NCBI GenBank assembly: GCA_016716385.1
Contig: JADJWL010000002.1
Coordinates: 372,001 to 436,000, forward strand
DNA: 64,000 nucleotides
Source of the DNA: Bryobacterales bacterium
GTDB taxonomy: Bacteria; Acidobacteriota; Terriglobia; Bryobacterales; Bryobacteraceae
Direction of reading: 5' to 3'
Shown: positions 56,641-64,000 of the stretch, piece by piece
Layout: every line of letters begins with the position of its first letter
How positions within the stretch are numbered: position 1 is the stretch's first letter
Position numbers and translations under genes: made by a program
The notes under the pieces: model-generated
Database searches by the model: none
Told to the model about the DNA's origin: nothing
Seen by the model: only the letters and a program-made list of their open reading frames with translations

Positions 56641-58554
56641 ATGCAACTGAACTCCAGAATTCCTTCGGGCCCGATTGAGCAGCGTTGGGACAAGTGCCGC
56701 TTCGAAATGAAGCTGGTGAATCCCGCCAACAAGCGCAAGTTCTCGGTGATCGTCGTCGGAACCGGACTCGCCGGCGGTGCCGCCGCGGCCACGCTGGCCG
56801 AACTCGGTTACAACGTGAAGTGCTTCTGTTTCCAGGACAGTCCCCGCCGCGCGCACTCCATCGCCGCGCAGGGCGGCATCAACGCCGCGAAGAACTACCA
56901 GAACGACGGTGACAGCATCTACCGGCTCTTCTACGACACGGTCAAGGGCGGTGACTTCCGGGCGCGCGAGTCAAACGTGTACCGCCTGGCGCAGGTTTCG
57001 GTGAATATCATCGACCAGTGCGTGGCTCAGGGTGTCCCGTTCGCCCGCGAATACGGCGGCGTGCTGGCCAACCGTTCGTTCGGCGGCGCGCAGGTGTCGC
57101 GGACCTTCTACGCGCGCGGCCAGACCGGCCAGCAGTTGCTGCTGGGGGCCTACCAGGCCCTGGAGCGTCAGATCGGAGCCGGACGCGTCGCCATGTTCCC
57201 GCGAACCGAAATGCTCGATCTCATCGTGGTCGACGGCCGGGCGCGCGGCATTATCACGCGCGACCTGATGACCGGGAAGATCGAAACCCATCTCGCGGAC
57301 GCCGTCGTCCTGGGTACGGGCGGCTATGGCAATGTCTTCTTTCTCTCGACCAACGCGAAGGGGTCGAATTGCACGGCAATCTGGCGCGCGTACAAGCGCG
57401 GTGCGCTGTTCGCCAATCCTTGCTTCACGCAGATTCACCCGACCTGCATCCCGGTCTCGGGGGACTACCAGTCCAAGCTCACTTTGATGAGCGAGTCTCT
57501 GCGCAATGATGGGCGCATCTGGGTGCCTGTCAAGAAAGGGGACACCCGCTCCCCCGAGCAGATTCCCGAGTCTGAGCGCGACTATTACCTGGAGCGGCGC
57601 TACCCGAGTTTCGGCAACCTCGTCCCCCGCGACGTGGCGTCGCGGGCGGCCAAGGGTGTCTGCGATGAAGGGCGCGGCGTCGGCGGCACCGGCCTCGGGG
57701 TCTATCTGGACTTCTCCGATTCGATCCGGCGGCTCGGCGAAGGGGCGATTCGCGAGCGCTACGGCAACCTGTTCGAGATGTACGAGCGCATCACCGGTGA
57801 GGATCCTTACAAGGTCCCGATGCGCATCTTCCCGGCGATCCACTACACGATGGGCGGCCTCTGGGTGGATTACCACCTGATGAGCACCATCCCCGGCCTG
57901 TTCGTCATCGGCGAAGCGAATTTCTCCGATCATGGCGCCAACCGCCTGGGTGCGAGCGCGCTGATGCAGGGTCTGGCCGATGGATACTTCGTCCTACCCT
58001 ATACGATCGGCGACTATCTCGCCAACGCAAAACTTCACAAGGTCGGCGGGGATCACCCCGCTTGCAGAGAGGCGGACGCCTCTGTGCGGGAGCGCCTGAA
58101 GGGATTCCTCTCTATCGGAGGCAAGCGCTCAGCCGATTCGTTCCATCGCGAACTGGGCAAGATCGTGTGGGACGAGTGCGGGATGGCGCGTAACGCCGAC
58201 GGCCTCGGCAAGGCTCTGGAGGCGATTCCCGCGTTGCGGGAAGAGTTCTGGAGCAACCTCGCGGTCCCGGGCACCGGCGAGGAACTCAACCAACAGTTGG
58301 AAAAGGCCGGACGCGTGGCGGACTACTTCGAACTGGCCGAGCTGATGTGTCTGGATGCGTTGACCCGCGAGGAGTCCTGCGGCGGCCATTTCCGCGAGGA
58401 ACACCAGACCCCGGAAGGCGAGGCCATGCGCGACGATGACAAGTTCTGCCACGCTGCCGCCTGGGAGTACAAGGGGGACGGCGCCAAGCCGGAACGCCAC
58501 ATCGAGCACCTGGAATTCGAGTACGTGAAGCCATCGCAACGCAGCTACAAATAG
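56641..58554 (+). CDS. sdhA: Succinate dehydrogenase flavoprotein subunit
   Basis: The ATG at 56641 gives 637 residues. The FAD motif VIVVGTGLAGGAAAATLAEL is at 36-55, with the covalent FAD site HSIAAQGGINAA around His72. Substrate-binding and catalytic segments include FARGQTGQQLLLG-like YARGQTGQQ and HYTMGGLWVDYHLM. It oxidises succinate to fumarate and passes electrons to SdhB. It belongs to a 637-residue type matching SdhC b558-type operons. The sdhB gene follows after 19 bases. Confidence 0.94.
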   Translation: MQLNSRIPSGPIEQRWDKCRFEMKLVNPANKRKFSVIVVGTGLAGGAAAATLAELGYNVKCFCFQDSPRRAHSIAAQGGINAAKNYQNDGDSIYRLFYDTVKGGDFRARESNVYRLAQVSVNIIDQCVAQGVPFAREYGGVLANRSFGGAQVSRTFYARGQTGQQLLLGAYQALERQIGAGRVAMFPRTEMLDLIVVDGRARGIITRDLMTGKIETHLADAVVLGTGGYGNVFFLSTNAKGSNCTAIWRAYKRGALFANPCFTQIHPTCIPVSGDYQSKLTLMSESLRNDGRIWVPVKKGDTRSPEQIPESERDYYLERRYPSFGNLVPRDVASRAAKGVCDEGRGVGGTGLGVYLDFSDSIRRLGEGAIRERYGNLFEMYERITGEDPYKVPMRIFPAIHYTMGGLWVDYHLMSTIPGLFVIGEANFSDHGANRLGASALMQGLADGYFVLPYTIGDYLANAKLHKVGGDHPACREADASVRERLKGFLSIGGKRSADSFHRELGKIVWDECGMARNADGLGKALEAIPALREEFWSNLAVPGTGEELNQQLEKAGRVADYFELAELMCLDALTREESCGGHFREEHQTPEGEAMRDDDKFCHAAAWEYKGDGAKPERHIEHLEFEYVKPSQRSYK

Positions 58555-58573
58555 CGGAGAGAGACACGGGATT

Positions 58574-59320
58574 ATGAAGCTTACGCTCCACGTCTGGCGC
58601 CAGCGGTCAAGCCAGGACAGCGGCCGCATGGTGCGCTATGAACTGGCCGATGTCAACCCGGACATGTCGTTCCTGGAGATGCTCGATGTTCTGAACGAGC
58701 AGCTTCTGAGCAAGGGTGAGGAACCGGTGGCGTTCGATCATGACTGCCGCGAAGGCATCTGCGGTTCGTGCGGCTTTGTCATCAACGGCGTCGCCCACGG
58801 CCCGCAGCGCGGCACCACCGTCTGCCAGTTGCACATGCGGCATTACCATGACGGCGACGAATTGTACCTGGAGCCGTGGCGCGCGGCCGCGTTTCCAGTT
58901 GTCAAGGATCTCGTGGTGGACCGCGGCGCCTTGGACCGGATCATCGCCGCCGGCGGGTTCATCTCCGTCCAGACCGGCGCCGCGCCGGATGGCAACGCAA
59001 TCCCGGTGCCTAAGGGCAACGCCGATATGGCCATGGACGCCGCGCAATGTATCGGCTGCGGGGCGTGCGTCGCGGCTTGTCCAAACGCTTCGGCGTCGCT
59101 CTTCACGGCCGCCAAAGTGTCGCATCTGAACTTGCTGCCGCAGGGTCAGCCGGAGAAGGCGGACCGGGTGCTCAAGATGGTTGTGCAGGCGAACGAAGAG
59201 TTGTTCGGAAGCTGCACGAACATCGGCGAATGCACGTCAGTGTGCCCGAAGGGAATTCCGCTCGAGATGATCGCGCGGATGAATCGGGACTACTTGTCGG
59301 CTGCCCTCGTGCGCCGCTAG
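58574..59320 (+). CDS. sdhB: Succinate dehydrogenase iron-sulfur subunit
   Basis: This 248-residue protein has an N-terminal 2Fe-2S domain with C58, C63, C66 (CREGICGSCGF) and C84, and a C-terminal domain with CIGCGACVAACPNA and CTNIGECTSVCPKG carrying the [4Fe-4S] and [3Fe-4S] clusters. It relays electrons from SdhA to quinone at SdhC. The upstream ribosome-binding site GGAGAGAG is good. Last gene of sdhCAB, followed after 7 bases by the TfoX-like gene. Confidence 0.95.
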   Translation: MKLTLHVWRQRSSQDSGRMVRYELADVNPDMSFLEMLDVLNEQLLSKGEEPVAFDHDCREGICGSCGFVINGVAHGPQRGTTVCQLHMRHYHDGDELYLEPWRAAAFPVVKDLVVDRGALDRIIAAGGFISVQTGAAPDGNAIPVPKGNADMAMDAAQCIGCGACVAACPNASASLFTAAKVSHLNLLPQGQPEKADRVLKMVVQANEELFGSCTNIGECTSVCPKGIPLEMIARMNRDYLSAALVRR

Positions 59321-59327
59321 ACACCGC

Positions 59328-59672
59328 ATGGCGAAGTCCAGCCCGTACGTGGAATTCGTCAAGGAGCAGCTCGCGGCGTTCGGAACCATCACGGCGCGGG
59401 CAATGTTCGGCGGCTGGTGCGTCTACTGCGACGGCGTCGTCTTCGGCCTGATCGCCAACGACACGCTGTATCTCAAGGCCGACGCCGTCAACCGTCCGGA
59501 TTTCGAAGCCGCCTGTCTGCCGGCGTTCCGCCCGTTCGACGATCAGCCCACAGTGATGAGCTATTACCTGGCTCCGCCGGAGATCTTCGAACACGCCGCC
59601 GTCCGCACCCGCTGGGTCGGCGGCGCGATCGAAGCAGGCCGGCGGGGCGTCAAGCCCAAGCGCCGGCGCTAG
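59328..59672 (+). CDS. TfoX/Sxy N-terminal domain protein
   Basis: This 114-residue protein consists only of a TfoX-N-like domain. VEFVKEQLAAFGTITARAMFGGWCVYCDGVVFGL and LYLKADAVNRPDFEA are the family core, followed by YYLAPPEIFEH and a basic tail (GVKPKRRR). TfoX/Sxy regulates competence in Gammaproteobacteria, but short N-terminal-only versions occur widely and act in unknown ways. The convergent Gfo/Idh gene ends 2 bases after its stop. Confidence 0.82.
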   Translation: MAKSSPYVEFVKEQLAAFGTITARAMFGGWCVYCDGVVFGLIANDTLYLKADAVNRPDFEAACLPAFRPFDDQPTVMSYYLAPPEIFEHAAVRTRWVGGAIEAGRRGVKPKRRR

Positions 59673-59674
59673 CG

Positions 59675-60820
59675 CTACCCGACGTCTACCCAGCCGCGCC
59701 TCTGGTGGCTTTCCAGCACCTTTTCGATCAGCTTCATCCCGCGAACGCCATCTTCGAAGGTCGGGTATTCGATGTGCGTGGTCGGATGGAGCACACGGTG
59801 GTAGAAGCGCTTGAACACCTGCTTGTGGGTATCGTCGTACCCTTCGCTGTGGCCGCCGGGAAGGTCGGCGTAGCCTGCCGCCTTCGGCGCCAGCAGCGAC
59901 GGATCCTTCACGATCAACTGGTTCGGCGAGTTCCGGTTGCCGATCCACAGTTCGTCGGGCGCTTCCTGGTTCCATTTCACGCCCCGCTTGGTTCCGTAGA
60001 TCTCGATCTGGAACCGGTTCTTGTTGCCGGCCGATACCTGGCTCACCGTGTAGGCGCCGCGGGCGCGTTCGCCCAACTCCACCAGCACGGACGCGAAGTC
60101 CTCCGTCTCGATCGGGATCTCGTCATACTCATCCGGTTGCAGGGTCTTGCCGGCGAAGGTCTCGACTGATCCCTTGGGCCGCTTCCGTGTCTTGTGGAAC
60201 GTCTGCAGATTCGCGCACAGCGCTGTGATCTTGAGGCCCGTCAGGTGCTGGATCATGTCCATCCAGTGCGAGCCGATGTCGCCCACCACGCGCGACGGAC
60301 CGTTGGCCTTCGATTCGATCCGCCAGTTGAAATCGGTGTCGTAGAGCAGCCAGTCCTGCGAGTAGGTGCCCTGCACCACCAGAATTTCGCCAAGTTCGCC
60401 GCCTTCGATCATCTGCCGGATGTGCTGCACCACCGGGTAATAGCGGAGGTTGTGATTTGTGCAGTGGGCCAGGTGCTTGTGGCGCGCGATATCCAGCATC
60501 TCTTTCGCCTCGGCGTAGGAGGTCGCCAGCGGCTTTTCGCACAACACGTGCTTGCCGGCCTCAAGAAACGCCTTCGCCATCGGATAGTGGAGCGCGTTCG
60601 GCGTGCAGAGATGCACGGCCTCGACTTCCGGATCGTCGACGAGGGTCTTCCAGTTGCCTGTCGAATGGGGGACGTCGAAAGTGTGTCCGACTTTGGCGGC
60701 GTCACGGCCGGGAGAGGCGCAGACGGCCACGACATCGACGTTGCCAAGCCTTCGAATGGCCTCTGTATGGACTTTCCCCATGAATCCGGCGCCGATGACG
60801 GCGGTCTTGATCTTACGCAT
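59675..60820 (-). CDS. Gfo/Idh/MocA family oxidoreductase (cytosolic)
   Basis: This 381-residue protein begins MRKIKTAVIGAGFMGKVHTEAI with the NAD(P) motif GAGFMG. The EKP motif is LCEKPLATSYAEAKEML, and GDIGSHWMDMIQHLTGL is the conserved catalytic/histidine element. No signal peptide, so it is cytosolic, unlike the Tat-exported paralogue at 11074. It is divergent from the sulfatase gene, and the pair suggests sugar or inositol degradation. Substrate unknown. Confidence 0.9.
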   Translation of the reverse strand: MRKIKTAVIGAGFMGKVHTEAIRRLGNVDVVAVCASPGRDAAKVGHTFDVPHSTGNWKTLVDDPEVEAVHLCTPNALHYPMAKAFLEAGKHVLCEKPLATSYAEAKEMLDIARHKHLAHCTNHNLRYYPVVQHIRQMIEGGELGEILVVQGTYSQDWLLYDTDFNWRIESKANGPSRVVGDIGSHWMDMIQHLTGLKITALCANLQTFHKTRKRPKGSVETFAGKTLQPDEYDEIPIETEDFASVLVELGERARGAYTVSQVSAGNKNRFQIEIYGTKRGVKWNQEAPDELWIGNRNSPNQLIVKDPSLLAPKAAGYADLPGGHSEGYDDTHKQVFKRFYHRVLHPTTHIEYPTFEDGVRGMKLIEKVLESHQRRGWVDVG

Positions 60821-60912
60821 GGATGAACTTGCGATCCTTTCTCCGAATGGATTTCTGCTTTTGCCACTCTATCGCACCTGAGGGCGGGTTGCGGGTAGAC
60901 TAGGGAAAAGTC

Positions 60913-62310
60913 ATGGTGACTCGAAGAAGCTTTCTGGGCGCACTGGGGGCGGCGTCGGTAGCGCACGCTCAGGAGCGGCCAAACATTGTGTTCGTTCTGA
61001 TGGACGACGTCCGCTGGGACGAACTGGGTTTCGCGGGCCATCCCTTTGCGCGGACGCCGAACATCGACCGCCTGGCGCGCGAAGGAGTGATGTTCCGCAA
61101 CGCCTTCGCCACGACGCCGTTGTGTTCGCCCAGCCGCGCGTCGTTCCTGACCGGGCTCTATCCGCACAATCACGGGATCACCGACAACACCGACCGCAGT
61201 CCACGGACGCACAAGCTCAAGACGTTTCCGATGGCGCTACAGGCGGCGGGCTACGACACCGCGTTCATCGGCAAGTGGCATATGGGTCTCGACGCGCGCC
61301 CGCGTCCCGGCTTCAGCCACTGGGTCAGTTTCAAGGGCCAGGGCGACTACACAGACCCCGAGTTCAACATCGACGGGAAAGCCGAGAAGCAGACAGGCTA
61401 CGCGACCGACCTGCTCAACGAGCGTGCGGTCGCATTTGCCCGGCAGAAGCGGGACCGGCCGTTCCTGCTCTATGTTTCGCACAAGGCGGTGCACCCGTAT
61501 CTGCTGCAGGCAGCAGACGGCAGCGTCTCGGGCGATGGCCGCTTTCTACCCGCCGAACGGCACCAGAATCTTTACGCCGGACTGCCGGTGCCGCGACGCC
61601 CGAACGCGGCGCATCCGCCGAAAGGCAAGCCTGCTCTGGAACGCAAGATTGGAGATCTTCCGCCGCTCGGACCCGATACCGGCACCGACGACGAGACAAT
61701 CCGCAACCGCCAGCGGATGCTGGCCGCGGCGGACGACGGCGTCGGCGAACTGCACAAGACCCTTTCGAAGATGGGTCAACTCGACAACACGATCTTCATC
61801 TTCACAAGCGATCACGGCTATTTCTACGGTGAACACGGGCTGAGCGTCGAGCGCCGCCTCGCGTACGAAGAGGCGCTGCGGATTCCGCTCGTGATCCGGT
61901 ACCCGAAACTGGCCAAGGCAGGCTCGAAGATCGATCCGATGGTGCTCAGTATCGACGTTGCCCCGACGCTCATCGAAATCGCAGGGGCAACGGCGCAGGG
62001 CGCGATGGACGGGCGGTCTTTTCTGCCCCTGCTGCGGGGAAAGACGAACGGCTGGCGCAAGTCATTCCTGATTGAGTATTACTCCGACCGCGTGTTTCCG
62101 CGCGTCCTCACCATGGGATATAAGGCCGTACGGACCGGGCGATGGAAGTACATCCACTATCTGGAAATCCCCGGCGCCGATGAACTGTACGATCTGTCGG
62201 TGGATCCGTACGAAATGACCAACCTGGCCGCCGACCCGGGTGCGGCCAAGGCCCTGGCGGACATGAAGGAAGAACTGCGGCGTCTGCTCAAAGAGACCGG
62301 CGGCGCTTGA
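60913..62310 (+). CDS. Exported sulfatase (formylglycine Cys type)
   Basis: This 465-residue protein has a Tat-like signal (MVTRRSFLGALGAASVAHAQ). The sulfatase motif CSPSRASFLTG has Cys71 as the residue converted to formylglycine. DDVRWDEL holds the first metal Asp, and FTSDHGYFYGEHG the second metal/His site. It hydrolyses sulfate esters, presumably on extracellular polysaccharides or lipids. The formylglycine-generating enzyme is not in the window. The stop overlaps the convergent cyclase gene by 23 bases. Confidence 0.92.
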   Translation: MVTRRSFLGALGAASVAHAQERPNIVFVLMDDVRWDELGFAGHPFARTPNIDRLAREGVMFRNAFATTPLCSPSRASFLTGLYPHNHGITDNTDRSPRTHKLKTFPMALQAAGYDTAFIGKWHMGLDARPRPGFSHWVSFKGQGDYTDPEFNIDGKAEKQTGYATDLLNERAVAFARQKRDRPFLLYVSHKAVHPYLLQAADGSVSGDGRFLPAERHQNLYAGLPVPRRPNAAHPPKGKPALERKIGDLPPLGPDTGTDDETIRNRQRMLAAADDGVGELHKTLSKMGQLDNTIFIFTSDHGYFYGEHGLSVERRLAYEEALRIPLVIRYPKLAKAGSKIDPMVLSIDVAPTLIEIAGATAQGAMDGRSFLPLLRGKTNGWRKSFLIEYYSDRVFPRVLTMGYKAVRTGRWKYIHYLEIPGADELYDLSVDPYEMTNLAADPGAAKALADMKEELRRLLKETGGA

Positions 62311-62923
62311 GGATCACGCGCGCGGGTGCCCCGTCCGCGCCCAGGATCTTCAGCGGCAGGCAGACCATTTCGTAAATACCGGGCGGCGCGTGCGACAGGT
62401 CCAGCCCTTCGACGATCCAGATTCCGGCGGAGAGCAGGGTGCGGTGTGTTTCCGCTCCATCCGGACCGGGACTGCCCACCGAAAGATAGTCGATGCCTAC
62501 GGCCCGCACGCCGCGGCCGGCAAGGAACTGCGCGGCTTCCGGCGTGATATGGACGAAGTTGCCGGTGAAGTGGTCCACCTTCCATAGCCGTTCGGAGTTC
62601 TTCGTGCGAAACAGAATCCGCTCGCCGCGCCTGATCTTGTGCCGGCGCAGTTCGCGCGGCTGGATCGCTTCCGGATCGGCGATCTTCACCACGCGCGCGC
62701 GGCCGATCGTTGCGTCGAGCGGCATTGCGTCGATCGACGCGGCTCCGGGCAGGTAGTGCGAGGGAGCATCCATGTGCGTGGCCACGTGAACGCACATCGA
62801 GAGAGCCGTCAGGTTGCACTCAGCTCCGCGCCCGATGCTCGCCACCGCGCGCACGCGGACGGGTGGATCGCCCGGCCAATGCGGCATCCCGGCCCGCAAC
62901 GGCACTGTCACGTCGATCCACAT
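62288..62923 (-). CDS. Cyclase family protein (kynurenine formamidase-like)
   Basis: The ATG at 62923 gives 211 residues. The first part is MWIDVTVPLRAGMPHWPGDP with a conserved proline-tryptophan-PG turn, then VHVATHMDAPSHYLPGA, which holds the metal-binding His/Asp cluster of the cyclase (PF04199) family. The end ILGADGAPARVILKRR is typical. Family members hydrolyse N-formylkynurenine or act on other amides. Substrate is not determined. The ATG overlaps the stop of the upstream phosphodiesterase by one base, indicating an operon. Confidence 0.85.
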   Translation of the reverse strand: MWIDVTVPLRAGMPHWPGDPPVRVRAVASIGRGAECNLTALSMCVHVATHMDAPSHYLPGAASIDAMPLDATIGRARVVKIADPEAIQPRELRRHKIRRGERILFRTKNSERLWKVDHFTGNFVHITPEAAQFLAGRGVRAVGIDYLSVGSPGPDGAETHRTLLSAGIWIVEGLDLSHAPPGIYEMVCLPLKILGADGAPARVILKRRRSL

Positions 62924-64000
62924 CACTTGGAGATCCGGGGCCAGAGAGAGGGCCGCTGCGCCGCGGGCAGCGGGACCTTCAGGATATCCGCCAAGGTTGG
63001 CGCGACGTCGAGCATCGAGATCTCTCCGAGCTTCGTCTGGCGGACTCCTCGTCCCCAGACGACGAACGACGCGCGATAGTCCGGCCGGGTCGGCCACAGG
63101 CCGTGCCGCCCGCGTCCGTTACCGGGCGCCACCAGTGGACCCGCCCCCATCGCCGCCATGTGATTCGGCATGGTATCGAAGGCCGCGTTCCAGTACGCCA
63201 GGTGCGGAGCCAGGCGCCGCACTTCGTCCATGGGGACTTCCCGCGCGATTCCGTCGCGCCCGATGCGCTTGCGGAAGTGCTCCGCGGCTGTGTCGTCCAG
63301 GGCGCCAATCAGTCCCTCACGGACCTCCACTTTGCCCGCGGCACCCGCCTCGCGCAGCATGGCCTCGGGGCGGACGAGAAAGTCCGTGTTCTCGAAGCCG
63401 TGGTCGGCCGTCACGACGAGGACGGTGTCCGGAGGCAGCCTTTCCATCAACCAGCCGAGCAGATGATCGGCGTGCTCCAGAACAGCCTTGGCTTCTCTCG
63501 AAAAGGCGCCGAACTCGTGCTGCTCGGAATCGAAGTCGGCGATATGCACGAGCGTCAAAGCCGGCTTCTCGTGCTCCACGAGGTAGCGCACGGCCTGCAT
63601 CGCCGCCGTGTCGGACCAGTAACCTCGTGGGAATGACGGATAGACGGCGCTGATCCTGTCAATGAGTCCCGGTGTCGAATGCCGGGCCATCGGCGCCAGC
63701 GGGACACTGTGGCCGTCGCGCTTTTCCCAAAATTCGGGAATGTTGTAGGTGATGGCCCCGCCCACCGTGACAGGCCACCAGATGGCGGCCGTCGTCATGC
63801 CGGCTTCTCCCGCCGCCTGCCAGAGCGTTTTCTCCTTGAGGAACGAGGTGAACCACCAGCGCTGGCCGGGCTGCCCGGGCTGATCGTTGGTCAAAATGCC
63901 ATGGCGCTCGGGCGGGACCCCGGTCAGGATCGTTGTGTGCGACGGCCAGGTGACGGTCGGGACCACACCAACCACGCCTGAAGCCGCGGCCCCCTCACGG
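62923..64000 (-). CDS. Alkaline phosphatase-family (type I phosphodiesterase/nucleotide pyrophosphatase), 5' end outside window
   Basis: The frame is open to the window edge, so the N-terminus is missing (about 358 residues seen). VTWPSHTTILTGVPPERHGI carries the catalytic Thr/Ser region (TxPxHT) of the phosphodiesterase family, with VVTADHGFENTDF giving the second metal-binding motif (D-H), and HIADFDSEQHEFG the other metal aspartate and histidine. It hydrolyses phosphodiesters or pyrophosphates, substrate unknown. It ends in the cyclase operon (one-base overlap). Confidence 0.88.
   Translation of the reverse strand, partial: REGAAASGVVGVVPTVTWPSHTTILTGVPPERHGILTNDQPGQPGQRWWFTSFLKEKTLWQAAGEAGMTTAAIWWPVTVGGAITYNIPEFWEKRDGHSVPLAPMARHSTPGLIDRISAVYPSFPRGYWSDTAAMQAVRYLVEHEKPALTLVHIADFDSEQHEFGAFSREAKAVLEHADHLLGWLMERLPPDTVLVVTADHGFENTDFLVRPEAMLREAGAAGKVEVREGLIGALDDTAAEHFRKRIGRDGIAREVPMDEVRRLAPHLAYWNAAFDTMPNHMAAMGAGPLVAPGNGRGRHGLWPTRPDYRASFVVWGRGVRQTKLGEISMLDVAPTLADILKVPLPAAQRPSLWPRISK

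Noticed and set aside
1..64000. CRISPR arrays, tRNA and rRNA genes, insertion sequences or phage genes
   Set aside because: None seen by reading. No regularly spaced repeats outside the CRTAC1 gene, and no cloverleaf or transposase motifs were noticed. A computed tRNA scan would be the decisive test.

Overview
The window is a dense, GC-rich bacterial chromosome segment with about 60 protein genes. I found no rRNA, tRNA, CRISPR array, transposase or phage genes. The gene content suggests an Acidobacteriota bacterium, perhaps Solibacter/Bryobacter-like. The evidence is Tat-exported Gfo/Idh and sulfatase proteins, a VWFA-related secreted protein, a CRTAC1/UnbV repeat protein, NHL and PQQ-type propellers, a Gram-negative LpxC, and a three-subunit b558-type succinate dehydrogenase. 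The taxonomy is inference, because no marker RNA is present.

Layout. 1-14264: mixed secreted and catabolic genes (partial FAD oxidoreductase, serine hydrolase, NHL protein, zinc alcohol dehydrogenase, lone hydantoinase A, DUF1835 protein, membrane-bound spermidine-synthase-like protein, a secreted three-domain RidA protein, Gfo/Idh oxidoreductase, HDOD and DinB proteins). 14274-19488: a minus-strand branched-chain amino-acid operon, ilvB-ilvN-ilvC-cimA. It is preceded by a Val/Ile-rich 35-residue leader peptide and a textbook transcription attenuator, the clearest regulatory system in the window. 19531-20362: cupin and a small secreted protein. 20407-30815: an accessory-looking block of central carbon and stress genes (transketolase with an FPASDPP tail, fumarase, DoxX, CBS protein, TolB/TPR protein, ECF sigma factor, a PRC-barrel gene split by an in-frame TGA, and phosphoketolase).

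30955-40119: outer-membrane barrel, CDF transporter, BON/LysM protein, redoxin, CRTAC1 protein, VWA protein, an unrecognised two-gene operon, a DUF2061 protein and lpxC. 40120-45718: polA with a degenerate proofreading domain, then a small redox/copper cluster (Cys-rich protein, CcmH-like, cytochrome c', CusF-like) and a PQQ-type propeller. 45609-49568: a molybdenum hydroxylase operon (FAD, 2Fe-2S and Mo subunits, then a MoaD-like protein). 50137-54634: LysR regulator divergent from a sugar-acid dehydratase and MFS transporter, plus a NagA-like deacetylase. 54856-59320: ilvE, then sdhCAB. 59328-64000: TfoX-like protein, Gfo/Idh oxidoreductase, sulfatase, cyclase and a phosphodiesterase running off the right edge.

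The operon at 14274-19223 and ilvE at 54856 together cover much of isoleucine/valine synthesis, with citramalate synthase as the probable entry to isoleucine. Convergent genes almost always abut or overlap, so intrinsic terminators are rare. The intergenic stretches are short. The only one over 300 bases (19224-19530) is filled by the ilv leader.
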